Of a DNA stretch of 64,000 bases, positions 53,101-61,472 are shown piece by piece (within the stretch, counting starts at the first letter, position 1; each line of letters starts with the position of its first letter). This DNA is from Roseibium hamelinense (GTDB taxonomy: Bacteria > Pseudomonadota > Alphaproteobacteria > Rhizobiales > Stappiaceae), in assembly GCF_007830545.1 (NCBI RefSeq), contig NZ_VLLF01000002.1, positions 310,001 to 374,000 on the forward strand, written 5' to 3'. The notes beneath the pieces are model-generated. The model worked only from the letters and a program-made list of their open reading frames with translations, was not told where the DNA came from and ran no database searches. A program made the translations under genes and the position numbers.

Positions 53101-55954
53101 TGGAGCTGGTTGCCAGATCCACGCGTTCGCTCAACGATACGCCGATTTGTTCGGCACGGTCGGCAAGTGTGTTGCCGGCGGCCTCCACACGTTCACTGAG
53201 GGTGAATGTTATGGCATCAGACCGGTCTGCCAGCACGTCGGAGATGTTCCGGGTCTTTTCTTCAAGCGCTTCGCTGATGCCGGCTGTGCGTTGCTCGATG
53301 GCATCGGCGAGGATCGCGGTGCGGCTTTCCAGAGCGGCTTCGAACCCGGCGGTGCGTTGATCGAGTGTGAGGTCGAGGGTGTTGATATGGCTGCCGAGGG
53401 ACGCGTCCATCGTGCCGATGCGCTCTGACAGACTTGTGTCCATCGTGCCGATGCGCTCTGACAGACTTGTGTCCATCGTGCCGATGCGCTCTGACAGACT
53501 TGTGTCCATCGCACCAAAGCGCTCAGACAACACGGTATCCATGGTGGTGATGCGTTCGGACAGACTTGTGTCCATCGCACCAAAGCGCTCAGACAACACG
53601 GTATCCATGGTGGTGATGCGTTCGGACAGACTTGTATCGATTGTACCGAACCGTTCCGTCAGCATCGTGTCGATGGTGCCAATACGGTGCTCAAGCGATG
53701 TGTCCATTGAGCCAAAGCGCTCGGACAGTGATGTGTCCAGCGTATCGATCCGGTTGCCGAGAGCGGCATCCATGGTCTCAATCCGGCTGGAGAATGTCGT
53801 ATCAAGTGTTGCCAGGCGGCTGTCGAGCGACTCCGACAACAGCAGGGTCTTGGTGTCGAAGGCATCGATCAGCTGGCCGCCGCGATCCGTGACGATGCTC
53901 TCCAGCTCCGTCAGGCGGGTTGACAGGCCATCTTGCAGCAACTGGCCGCGAACTTCGATGGTTTCGGTCAACTTTGAGCCGACCTCGTCGATATCGCCAG
54001 CCACGCGAGACCCGCGGCTGCCAATCAGTTCGGCCAGCTGCGTGCCGGTTTCGGCGAGCTTCTGGGTCAATTCGTTGGTCTGGAAGCCGAGTGTTGCCGA
54101 AATATCGGAGGTAACGCCCTCCAAAGACTCGCGGAACGATATGGTTTGTTGTTCCATGACGGCCGCCATTTCGTTGCCGCGTGCGGCCAGGCGTTCGTCC
54201 AGCTCGTTACCGTTGACGGAGATCGCTTGGTAGATGCGCTCGGAAATGGTGTCGAGCTTTTCGGCCAATTCGCCTCCGCGCACGGTGATCGTGTCGGTTA
54301 ATGATCCGGCGGTCTCGTCCAGCTTGGCTGCGATTTCGCCGCCGCGCAGCGACAGGTCGACCACAATGGACTCGCCCGTTCCGCGCAGAATTTCAGCGAC
54401 CTCGGTGCTCCGGTCGGACAGTGTCTCGACAATTTCGGCGCCTTTTACCGAAATCGTGTTGGTGACTTCCTGGCCGCGCTGGGAGATGCTTTCGACAACC
54501 CGGTCGCCGGTTTCTGCCAGCGAAGCGTCAAGCGATGTCACACGTGTGTCGACAGTGGTGACCAGCTCTTCGGTCCGTGATGTGATCGTGTCGATCAAAC
54601 GCCCGGAGGTAAGCGACAGGTTGGCGTTGATCTCTTCACCGCGCAGGGTGATCGTGTCGCCGACGCTCGCGCCGGTGGTCTCGAGCGCCGTGCGGAACTC
54701 ATCAGCCTTGTAATTCAGCGTCTGGACCACCTGGTCGCTCGAAGCCGCCAGGGTTTCGTTGATCTCAGTGCCGCGGCTATTGAGCGTTTCGATGAACGAG
54801 TTCGCGGTTTCCGCGAAGCGCCCGTTCACTTCCTCGCCGCGTACAGACAAGGTCTCCCACATCTGATTGCCGGTTTGTGACAGGTTGTCGACCAGATCAT
54901 TCCCTGTTGTTGTCAGGCGCGACACGTAGTCGTCTGCGCGAACGGTCAGCGATTCAACCAGGTCATTCCCCGAGGCGGTGAGGGTCGAGCCCAGTACGGC
55001 AATGCGGTCGTCGACTGTGGCGGTCAGGTCTTCGACCCGCCCGTTAACCGCCTGCAGCATGCGCTCGGTTGCCTGGTCAACAGAGCTGCCAAACTCTTCG
55101 GATGTGGAGGACAGTTGGTTGGCAAAGCTCTGGTGGGCTCCCGAGATGGTCTCGCGGACGCGGTCGGCATTCATGACGATCGACTCGCGCTGGCTGACCA
55201 GTTCGTCAATCAACGCGCGGATCTTCAGCTCATTGTCATTATAAGAGCGCTCAAGCGACGAGACCTCGTTGTGAACCAGGACTTCCAGCTCGCTTGCCCG
55301 GGCGATGGCGCGTTCAATGCCGTCGCCCATGGCCGAAACTTCACGGCGGATGGCCTGGCCGACACTGAGGATGGATTCCTTGGCCATGTCCTCTGGCTCT
55401 GCGAGGCGCAAAGCGACCTCCGTCATGCCGCGGGCGACGATGCGCATTTCCTGCGCACGCCATATCATCATCGCCATGACCCAGAAGAAAATGATCGGAA
55501 CCACAATCGCAACCAGAGCGAGTATTGCTTCCGGAGAACTTGCAACCGTTGAGGTGTCGGTCAGGTTGGCAAAACGGTCTCCCAGCGAGGACATCGCAAG
55601 GCTGACACCAAGTCCGCCCCATAAAAGACTCAGCGCGAAAGCACCCCAGAACGGAGCTGAGGAGGGCCGTCTTTGAAGTGAATAGATGAGCGAGCCAATA
55701 TTCCGGCGGTCGTCATTGGCGGCCGGTGGCCTGTTTCCGCGCGCACGCCGCCGTGACGGACGTCCATCCTCTTTATTATCATTGTTGTCGGAACTGGCTG
55801 AACCGGACTTGTCCGCAGACCGGTCTTTCGCCGGTTCTGAAGCGGATGCCGATGCATCGCCTGTGTCCGGGCCTCCGAAGTCAAGCTTCAGTGCCTCTTC
55901 AACCGCAGACAGTGCTGCTTCCGCCGGATCTTTCACCTTCGGGGGATTTGCCAT
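50117..55954 (-). CDS. Giant polar scaffold, growth-pole-ring (GPR)-like protein
   Basis: 1945 residues. The N-terminal 100 residues are charged and disordered. Two hydrophobic segments (about 102-122 and 143-165) anchor it in the inner membrane. About 1500 residues follow of near-continuous helix in 11-residue repeats of apolipoprotein type (SLSERIGTMDT pattern), then a Pro/Ala-rich linker (PAPAYAAPAPQPAPV) and a conserved globular end (DLWDRYKRGERHVFTRRLYT... MLAHASGRLD). This matches the Agrobacterium growth pole ring protein (about 2100 residues), needed for unipolar growth in Rhizobiales. Identification is by architecture and lineage; function here is inferred. Start ATG 55954. Monocistronic, with a strong terminator. 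Confidence 0.85.
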   Translation of the reverse strand: MANPPKVKDPAEAALSAVEEALKLDFGGPDTGDASASASEPAKDRSADKSGSASSDNNDNKEDGRPSRRRARGNRPPAANDDRRNIGSLIYSLQRRPSSAPFWGAFALSLLWGGLGVSLAMSSLGDRFANLTDTSTVASSPEAILALVAIVVPIIFFWVMAMMIWRAQEMRIVARGMTEVALRLAEPEDMAKESILSVGQAIRREVSAMGDGIERAIARASELEVLVHNEVSSLERSYNDNELKIRALIDELVSQRESIVMNADRVRETISGAHQSFANQLSSTSEEFGSSVDQATERMLQAVNGRVEDLTATVDDRIAVLGSTLTASGNDLVESLTVRADDYVSRLTTTGNDLVDNLSQTGNQMWETLSVRGEEVNGRFAETANSFIETLNSRGTEINETLAASSDQVVQTLNYKADEFRTALETTGASVGDTITLRGEEINANLSLTSGRLIDTITSRTEELVTTVDTRVTSLDASLAETGDRVVESISQRGQEVTNTISVKGAEIVETLSDRSTEVAEILRGTGESIVVDLSLRGGEIAAKLDETAGSLTDTITVRGGELAEKLDTISERIYQAISVNGNELDERLAARGNEMAAVMEQQTISFRESLEGVTSDISATLGFQTNELTQKLAETGTQLAELIGSRGSRVAGDIDEVGSKLTETIEVRGQLLQDGLSTRLTELESIVTDRGGQLIDAFDTKTLLLSESLDSRLATLDTTFSSRIETMDAALGNRIDTLDTSLSERFGSMDTSLEHRIGTIDTMLTERFGTIDTSLSERITTMDTVLSERFGAMDTSLSERITTMDTVLSERFGAMDTSLSERIGTMDTSLSERIGTMDTSLSERIGTMDASLGSHINTLDLTLDQRTAGFEAALESRTAILADAIEQRTAGISEALEEKTRNISDVLADRSDAITFTLSERVEAAGNTLADRAEQIGVSLSERVDLATSSMAEKAEHLALTMTSGTERIDETLDARARQISETLISRTKEIAQAFVDGQGEMTTALDNRLAEAGSVLSKQSAELTESLSERIAEINVSLGAKVFEVAETLDSRATQLESVLNERLESISGTLTGESEKARDILTGVITEAGTTLSGESTRMRDMVQEAVSQAVNSLAEERTRTVEIVGGAMDEATAKLSGEGERMRQIVLSSVGEARGVLVGESQKAADMVTTAMTQASGSMSAESSKIRELVLSAVGDAARSMAAESEKARALYVGTLADFSGSLTGESEKVRTDLARTIAEISGNLTAESEQARATLAKTLEEIRGQMSGEADIVRERVHAAVQQTADLLASRGNAVAAEMLGKASALNEAFGEKSGEFARLIGTDGNALIEAIEARANDLTGRVSTVHTAILDAITVKGREVSDTFAQNGLEATRNLVDAGERLVTTLNERSEHAANLMNQASDQMVSGLEERTQRAAGMINRASEQMFTGLEERSERSTALLLDTKRRLEADVTEILDKLDTSNNNLQEIVTAANTNLSDVEINLGRRAGEFRSAVERAVTDTNATTGLISEQVEVLRDVTTTTLADIQNLTSKFASHAEELSSAARHLENTNHSVEGRVAERRTAIEEVADTLLAKTESVDTLMRSFTNTLSQTLETADDKAREAAGMLSAAAEAATKQVAEQFESMRLTAGMEGQKARDAIRSAQDEIMSEMTRTVSDASERFSEAAARMRDVARDVHRELEATRHELKQGVLNLPDEAEESTAALRKVVNEQVRALSELSDIVAKQSNALDISRPQERAIAEPVAAPAAAAPAPAYAAPAPQPAPVASQPAPEPRPARASEPARRPAPSQQESAPASAKGWVSDLLRRASRDEEGPGEDRTPMQTVDSLNSLSVDIARAIDHETFIDLWDRYKRGERHVFTRRLYTLQGQQTFDDIRQKYARDPEFRSAVERYVADFEQLLSQVARNDRDNMLGQTYLTSDTGKVYTMLAHASGRLD
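53406..53636 (-). repeat. 33-bp and 66-bp tandem repeats within the GPR-like gene
   Basis: Three near-identical 33-bp units (53406, 53439, 53472) are followed by two identical 66-bp units (53505, 53571). The 33-bp unit encodes one 11-residue SLSERIGTMDT hendecad and the 66-bp unit two. Near-perfect DNA identity implies recent duplication by slippage or unequal exchange, and copy number may vary between strains. Confidence 0.93.
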
Positions 55955-56255
55955 GATTGGATCGCCTCACATCCGTACTCATTACTTATAGGCATCCCGG
56001 AACTCCGGGACCGTCACCGAATGGGCTAGCCGTTGGAAGGGATCGCTGCCCTGATCCGTTTTTCTTCCTCAGGCGTCCGGTCGGGGGCCGCCGCTGACCC
56101 GCTGGCGGTGTTCACCGCACAGCACTCCCTACCTTGCCGCATCACCTTTTGTAATGGCACACTCTCTCCTAATGAACAAGAAACAGCAATGGTGCGAGAT
56201 ACCTAGAAGGCATTGTTTTCAGACTGATTCAGGCTGCTGACGGGAGGTGAGTTGG
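55955..56255. other. Intergenic region upstream of the GPR-like gene
   Basis: About 300 bases between divergent genes, presumably with promoters for both. GGGAGG at 56242 is the ribosome-binding site of the 56256 gene. No other gene, hairpin or operator stands out. Confidence 0.5.
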
Positions 56256-56534
56256 ATGCCGGAAAAGACAGATTCTGCTCAAAAAAAGGCATCTTTGCCG
56301 TCAAAAATTCAGGCTCAATGGTTGTTGAGAGGCGTTGATCAGCCCGGCGGAAAGTTACCATTGTTCGACGCAAACGGTCGCGCCGTACCGGCGCGTACGA
56401 TCAGGGCGTGCGTCGATGCGGGGTGGGCAGAGCCTTGGTTTTCCAACCCAATCAAGCCTGACTGGCTGGTCTGCAAACTCACGGATGCAGGACGCGCAGC
56501 TGTGACAGCAAATAAAAAACGCGAAAAAAGTTAA
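56256..56534 (+). CDS. Small conserved-type hypothetical protein, winged-helix-like
   Basis: A 92-residue basic protein. The pattern RTIRACVDAGWAEPWFSNPI followed by LVCKLTDAGRAAVTANKK looks like the recognition helix and wing of a small winged-helix domain (compare L-T-xx-G-R in such folds), so DNA or protein binding is possible. ATG 56256 is chosen because GGGAGG lies nine bases upstream; the GTG at 56247 lies too close to that site. No operon partner. Function unknown. Confidence 0.65.
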   Translation: MPEKTDSAQKKASLPSKIQAQWLLRGVDQPGGKLPLFDANGRAVPARTIRACVDAGWAEPWFSNPIKPDWLVCKLTDAGRAAVTANKKREKS

Positions 56535-56788
56535 CGCCCGGGGGCAATGCGATCCATGAAGGAAATCGTGCAAATGACCATGACAGAACAGCTTTTTTCA
56601 GATGACCGATTTTATGCGGTAAATGTGTGTTAACCATTAATTCATTTTATTGGGGACAGCTCGAATTTTGCTGCGCAGGATCTAAGCCATTAACTCGGTG
56701 TTTTCCGCGACCGCGCACACTCACCGCATAAACATAAGCGTGCACGACCATTGAACTGGCCAGGAAGGCCTTTCGTTGGAGCAAACCC
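56535..56788 (+). other. AT-rich leader of the Hpt gene
   Basis: Contains TTAACCAT (56630-56637), an 8-mer associated with CtrA half sites, then a second TTAA three bases on; the classic TTAA-N7-TTAA spacing is absent. It suggests, but does not show, cell-cycle control of the Hpt gene. Confidence 0.3.
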
Positions 56789-57157
56789 ATGGCCCAGACT
56801 TCATCAGCGGTGTTTACACGTTCCGCAGGTTACGATGCCCCGATCGACCTTGTGCGGCTTGCCGCCAATACAATGGGCAACCGGGATCTTGAAGTGCAGG
56901 TCCTGCGGCTGTTTGCGACACAGTCACATTCCGCTCTTGAGCAATTGGATGCTTGTGACGATCTTCAAAGCGCCAAGGTCATCGTTCACACGCTGAAAGG
57001 ATCCGCCCGGGCGGTGGGGGCCGACAAGATCGCAGCAGTGTGCGAAGCGCTTGAAAAAGAGCTGGAGACCGGCAATCCGAAGCGCGTGCAGCAATTGGCT
57101 CGCAGCGTCGGAGAAGCAAACAGCTACATTGACGACCTTTTAAGCCCGGCCTCGTGA
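56789..57157 (+). CDS. Hpt-domain histidine phosphotransfer protein
   Basis: A 122-residue four-helix phosphotransfer protein. The phospho-accepting His67 sits in KVIVHTLKGSARAVGADKIA, the canonical HxxKGSA Hpt motif, with CEALEKELE as the following helix. It carries no kinase or receiver domain, so it must shuttle phosphate between separate proteins. No histidine kinase or response regulator is adjacent. Start ATG 56789. Confidence 0.9.
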   Translation: MAQTSSAVFTRSAGYDAPIDLVRLAANTMGNRDLEVQVLRLFATQSHSALEQLDACDDLQSAKVIVHTLKGSARAVGADKIAAVCEALEKELETGNPKRVQQLARSVGEANSYIDDLLSPAS

Positions 57158-57242
57158 CCTCGGACAAAATCGTTTTCAACAGCGTCGCCCATCCGACTCT
57201 TTAAATCTGCCTGGTGCAACAGTTCTTGACGTTTTGCCTTGA

Positions 57243-57620
<378 letters not shown>

Positions 57621-57650
57621 CCAGGTCAGTTTACCGGACACACCAGACAA

Positions 57651-57681
57651 AAGAGGCCCGCTCTGACGAGCGGGCCTTTTG
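57651..57681. terminator. Bidirectional terminator between ferredoxin and MFS gene
   Basis: Stem GGCCCGCTC/GAGCGGGCC (57655-57676) with a TGAC loop, flanked by AAAAGA and TTTTG. It serves the convergent ferredoxin and MFS genes. Confidence 0.88.
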
Positions 57682-58908
57682 TTATTCAGCGGGCTGAGCA
57701 ACCGGTTTCCGGAACCAGAAATCCACTTCGTTGCCCTCATCCGGGTTGGACGGGATGAGGCTGGCCAGCACAAGGCTGACAAAAGCCATGCCCGCGCCGG
57801 CCAGAAACACAGCCGCCGGGGAATAAAGCCAGATCACACCGAAAATCACCGGAATGAACACCGCGGCAATGTGGTTGATTGTAAAAGCCACCCCGGCGGT
57901 CGGGGCAATATCCGCCGGATCCGCGATCTTCTGGAAGTACGTCTTGATCGCGATCGCAATGGCAAAAAAGGCGTGATCAATCACATAGAGGGCGGCCGCT
58001 AGGTTCGGGTCGGTTACGAAAGCATATGTACAGAACACGCCGATCAAGCCGACATATTCCAGTATCAGGGCCTTTCGCTCGCCAAACCGGACAATGAGCT
58101 TGCCGATTTTTGGCGCCAGCAACATGTTGAACGCGCCGTTTAGCAGGAAAAGTGCTGCGACTTCGTGGACATCGTAGCCAAACCGCTCGACCATCAGGAA
58201 ACCCGCAAAAACAGTGAAGATCTGGCGGCGGGCGCCAGCCATGAAGGTGAGCGCGTAATAGAGCCAATAGCGCTTGCGCAGGAACAGTTTTTTACGCTGA
58301 GGCACGCCTTCCTTAAAGTGCGGAAACGACATCATGAGAAATGCGAGCACCACCAACGTAAGCCCGCCGGCCACGGTAAATACAGTCGTGAAGGACAGAT
58401 CCAGTGTTTTCCAGCCGATGAAAATAAGCCCGTAGGCGATGAGCTGTGCGAAGGCGCCAACGGCGATGATCTTGCCCATGCTGGCGGCCGCTGTGGCTTT
58501 GGGCAGCCACTGCAGCGAAAGGGACTGGGCCATTGTCTCATAGTAATGAAACCCGACCGACATGATCAGTGTCGTAATGTAAAAGCCCCATGCTGTCGGG
58601 AAATACCCGGTAATGGCGACGCCGACGCCCAGAAATGCCAGGGAGAGATAGGCCAGCGTCTGTTCCCGCATCAACAGCAAGAGGTAGATGGCAGCAAAGC
58701 TTAAAAACCCGGGAATTTCACGGATCGATTGCTGGATGCCGATTTCGCGGCCGGTGAAGTCCAGCTCTTGAACCGCGAAATTGTTCATCAGGTTCCACCA
58801 TGCAGCAAAAGACAGCTGCATGGCACCGGCCATGATCATTAACAAAACGGCTGGAGATCTCCAGCCAGTCGCCTCGCCCGGGGCGACGTTTTTTGTGAAA
58901 TAAGTCAT
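57682..58908 (-). CDS. MFS transporter
   Basis: Major facilitator of 408 residues with 12 hydrophobic segments. NNFAVQELDFTGREIGIQQS and KLIVRFGERKALILEYVGLIG (a helix 8-9 basic loop) are recognisable MFS features. The family branch is unusual and I cannot predict a substrate. ATG 58908 (MTYFTKN) is chosen; a TTG at 58926 would add six residues. It is divergent from an AraC regulator 110 bases away that may control it. Confidence 0.8.
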   Translation of the reverse strand: MTYFTKNVAPGEATGWRSPAVLLMIMAGAMQLSFAAWWNLMNNFAVQELDFTGREIGIQQSIREIPGFLSFAAIYLLLLMREQTLAYLSLAFLGVGVAITGYFPTAWGFYITTLIMSVGFHYYETMAQSLSLQWLPKATAAASMGKIIAVGAFAQLIAYGLIFIGWKTLDLSFTTVFTVAGGLTLVVLAFLMMSFPHFKEGVPQRKKLFLRKRYWLYYALTFMAGARRQIFTVFAGFLMVERFGYDVHEVAALFLLNGAFNMLLAPKIGKLIVRFGERKALILEYVGLIGVFCTYAFVTDPNLAAALYVIDHAFFAIAIAIKTYFQKIADPADIAPTAGVAFTINHIAAVFIPVIFGVIWLYSPAAVFLAGAGMAFVSLVLASLIPSNPDEGNEVDFWFRKPVAQPAE

Positions 58909-59018
58909 TGATTTCAAACAGTCCAATTCGCGAGTTGCGCGTCCAGATCCTTCATAGGCCGATAATGCGCTTGCGTGTTAGCGCTGTTTTGTCATCATAT
59001 TGTTCCCACTCGCCAATC

Positions 59019-59819
59019 ATGGAGCCGCTTTTGGGTATACATCCGGATCTGACCCTGCATCCCGGTGAACCGTTACGGCAGCCGATTGTTGGATTTGCAA
59101 AGACGCAGTCCAAGAATACCGCGAACAATCGGCATTCCCATCAATGCGCTCAATTGTTTCATGTTGTTGCCGGTTCTGCGGCGGTGGAGACGGAATTCGG
59201 CACCTATTTCGTTCCACCCGAACGGGCTCTTTGGATCCCGCCTGGCATAGAACACCAGGGCCGGTATCTGCAGGAAACCGAGATCCGGTTCTTGTACTTC
59301 GAGCCGGGAAGCGTCGCAGCGCTTCCTGATCGGCCTCAGGTGCTGCAGGTGACGCATTTGCTCCGGGAGCTGATCCTGGAGTTCATGTCCTATGCCCGGG
59401 TTGAGACAGTTGCCGGCCCCGCGGCGCGGATCGGCGGCGTTATCCTTGATCAGCTGCGCATGCTGCCGGCAGCGCCGCTGCAGCTGCCCATGCCAAAGGA
59501 CAAAAAATTGCGTGATGTGTGCGAACGCATCGTGCGTTGCCCGGCGCATGTCCCCGCGCTTAAGGACGCGGCTTTGCAGTGTGCAATCTCAACGCGTTCT
59601 TTTGAACGCCGGATGAAGGACGAAACCGGGCTCAATTATCGCACCTGGTGCCGGCAGGTGAAGCTGTTTCGGGCGCTCGAGCTGCTGGCATGCGGGCGGA
59701 GCGTTTCGGATGTGTCCTACAAACTAGGATACGAAGAGCCGAGCGCTTTCGTGTCGACATTCCGCAAAGCCTTTGGGGTGACGCCGGGACGGTATTTTGC
59801 TTCTCCCTCTCCAGATTGA
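59019..59819 (+). CDS. AraC-family transcriptional regulator with cupin sensor
   Basis: 266 residues. The N-terminal cupin domain (RHSHQCAQLFHVVAGSAAVE; YFVPPERALWIPPGIEHQG) likely binds a small ligand. The C-terminal AraC double helix-turn-helix is complete (LKDAALQCAISTRSFERRMK; VSDVSYKLGYEEPSAFVSTF then RKAFGVTPGRYF). This RhaS/YidZ-like architecture, divergent to an MFS gene, suggests local control of that transporter. Start ATG 59019 (MEPLLGIHP); upstream in-frame codons would overlap the MFS promoter region. Confidence 0.87.
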   Translation: MEPLLGIHPDLTLHPGEPLRQPIVGFAKTQSKNTANNRHSHQCAQLFHVVAGSAAVETEFGTYFVPPERALWIPPGIEHQGRYLQETEIRFLYFEPGSVAALPDRPQVLQVTHLLRELILEFMSYARVETVAGPAARIGGVILDQLRMLPAAPLQLPMPKDKKLRDVCERIVRCPAHVPALKDAALQCAISTRSFERRMKDETGLNYRTWCRQVKLFRALELLACGRSVSDVSYKLGYEEPSAFVSTFRKAFGVTPGRYFASPSPD

Positions 59820-59885
59820 TCTGCCTCATGGCAAAATTGACGTCGCAGGACCAGCATCGCGAACATCGCATCCCGGAGTTATGAC

Positions 59886-60314
59886 ATGTTCAAAAATATC
59901 CTTGTCCCAATTGACCCTGCTGAACCGGCCTTTGCAGATGACGCGCTTGCCAAGGCCAAGCAACTGTCCAAAGACTATGGCGCTAAGCTTCATTTGCTTG
60001 CCGTTTGCCCCGAGGTTCAGAGTTTTGTCTCCAGCCAGCTGCCGGAAGGATTTCAGGACCGCGAGATGAAGGAGACCGAAACCATGCTCCACGCTCTTGA
60101 GGAGCGCATGGAACTGGGAAGCGGTGCAACTGATGTTGAGGTTCGTTCCGGCACAGTCGATACGGAGGTCATTGAGGCTGCGAAAAACCGGGCCATCGAC
60201 CTGATTATCATGACGTCGCACAAGCCAGGCCTATCGACCTATTTTGTTGGGTCGCACGCCGCTCACATTGTCCGGCATGCGCCCTGTTCGGTCATGGTTC
60301 TGCGCGGCGATTGA
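59886..60314 (+). CDS. Universal stress protein (UspA family)
   Basis: Single-domain UspA protein of 142 residues: MFKNILVPIDPAEPAFADDAL at the start and LIIMTSHKPGLSTYFVGSHAAHIVRHAPCSVMV at the end (quoted by region 110-138). The ATP-binding pattern G2xG9xGS/T is only partly kept: the first Gly is Lys-Pro, but VGSHA retains the phosphate-loop GS. ATP binding is therefore uncertain. 66 bases after the AraC gene on the same strand; convergent with the methyltransferase. Confidence 0.9.
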   Translation: MFKNILVPIDPAEPAFADDALAKAKQLSKDYGAKLHLLAVCPEVQSFVSSQLPEGFQDREMKETETMLHALEERMELGSGATDVEVRSGTVDTEVIEAAKNRAIDLIIMTSHKPGLSTYFVGSHAAHIVRHAPCSVMVLRGD

Positions 60315-60323
60315 ACCCGGAAA

Positions 60324-61451
60324 TCAGCGCCGCGTCATCATGGCTGCAACCGCTACATACCGGAAAGGGTAGAGCTCTGGAGAGCCGGTCAGGAGCTCTT
60401 CAGCCTTTGCGAAAATGCGCGTGGTTAGGTCGTTTGCACCCGGCAAGTCCGCGAGGGCCGTCTTTAAAGGGCTTTCGGTAAAGGCGCGGAAAAACCGGAC
60501 ATAGGCTTTTGAATAGGCCGCTATGTCTCCATTGGCACGGAGATCCTCTTCGAACGATACCGGGATTTCATAGGTATCCGCACGATCTAGAGAGAACGCT
60601 TGGGAAGCCGCCGTGGCCTCCCTTTGCAGCGGCGCCACGAGTTCGTCCAGTGTTCGGAAATAGACCGGCTGATAGTAGCGGGCATATACCTCTTCCGGTA
60701 TCTCGCCGGCCTCCACGAAGAAGCGGACCGCGTCGTTCAGCAAATCATAGATGCCGTCACAGGTACGCGCATTTTGCCCGCCACCGAACACTTCCAGAAC
60801 GAGTTTTCCGCCCGGTTTCAATTCCGTGGCGCGCGCTTCCAGAAAAGCGGAAACATCCGCCTCAGCCTGTTGTGCGAATGCGGCCCGGTCTTCATCGTGG
60901 ACCGCTCCGTGCCCCCGGATCGCGCTAGGACCGTTTGGTAATATGTAGCCTGGCAGCACATCGACGGGGCGCCGCGACAGAAAACCGATCGCGTTGAAAC
61001 TGAAGGCCATGTCCAAGCTGCCGGCAGGGCAGAGCTGGTCATACATCGATCCCGGCACCACCGACGAAAACACCTTCGGGTCGCCATAAATGGAACTGCC
61101 GTCTCTCCGCAGGGTCTGGGTCAGTGCGGAAAAGTCGTTGGTTGGCAAGTCGCTGTGTATGGTCTGAACATCTGCTGCTGTGTGCCGGCGTACGGCTTTA
61201 AGCGTGTGGCGCATAACCTCAATGGAATTGCGGCCTTCCGAACAGCCAAAGTCTGCAAGGCGGACGGGACCGCTTGACGCGGCCAGATCCATGGTCGCAA
61301 CACCTTGGTCAATCCAGGGAAGAATGGCCGCAATGGCAGCCATTTGCGGCGCGGAATTTTGATTGTAAAAACCACCTCCGACCATGCCAGTCGTGGTGGC
61401 ATGCGCGGCTGGCGAGGCAGGAGCGGCTTCTGTTATGCGCGGGTCTTCCAA
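60324..61451 (-). CDS. SABATH-type (salicylate/benzoate/theobromine-like) carboxyl methyltransferase
   Basis: SAM-dependent methyltransferase of 375 residues resembling the plant SABATH family (Methyltransf_7): GGGFYNQNSAPQ (25-36, compare GGDYNKNSQVQ-like), LADFGCSEGRNS (65-76, SAM site), HSDLPTNDFSAL (99-110) and GSMYDQLCPAGSLDMAFSFN plus IGFLSRRP (134-162) occur in the same order. Plant homologues methylate carboxyls of salicylate, jasmonate, auxin or farnesoate. The bacterial substrate is unknown; a small carboxylic acid is the natural guess. It lies 22 bases after the VWA gene on the same strand. Confidence 0.83.
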   Translation of the reverse strand: MEDPRITEAAPASPAAHATTTGMVGGGFYNQNSAPQMAAIAAILPWIDQGVATMDLAASSGPVRLADFGCSEGRNSIEVMRHTLKAVRRHTAADVQTIHSDLPTNDFSALTQTLRRDGSSIYGDPKVFSSVVPGSMYDQLCPAGSLDMAFSFNAIGFLSRRPVDVLPGYILPNGPSAIRGHGAVHDEDRAAFAQQAEADVSAFLEARATELKPGGKLVLEVFGGGQNARTCDGIYDLLNDAVRFFVEAGEIPEEVYARYYQPVYFRTLDELVAPLQREATAASQAFSLDRADTYEIPVSFEEDLRANGDIAAYSKAYVRFFRAFTESPLKTALADLPGANDLTTRIFAKAEELLTGSPELYPFRYVAVAAMMTRR

Positions 61452-61472
61452 GTCCTGCTCCTTTTTGGAGTT

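Noticed and set aside
53406-53636. CRISPR-like array of regular repeats
   Set aside because: Units are contiguous without unique spacers and encode in-frame 11-residue repeats of the GPR-like protein.
56630-56640. CtrA box upstream of the Hpt gene
   Set aside because: TTAACCAT is present, but the two TTAA elements are three bases apart rather than seven; too weak to call as an operator.
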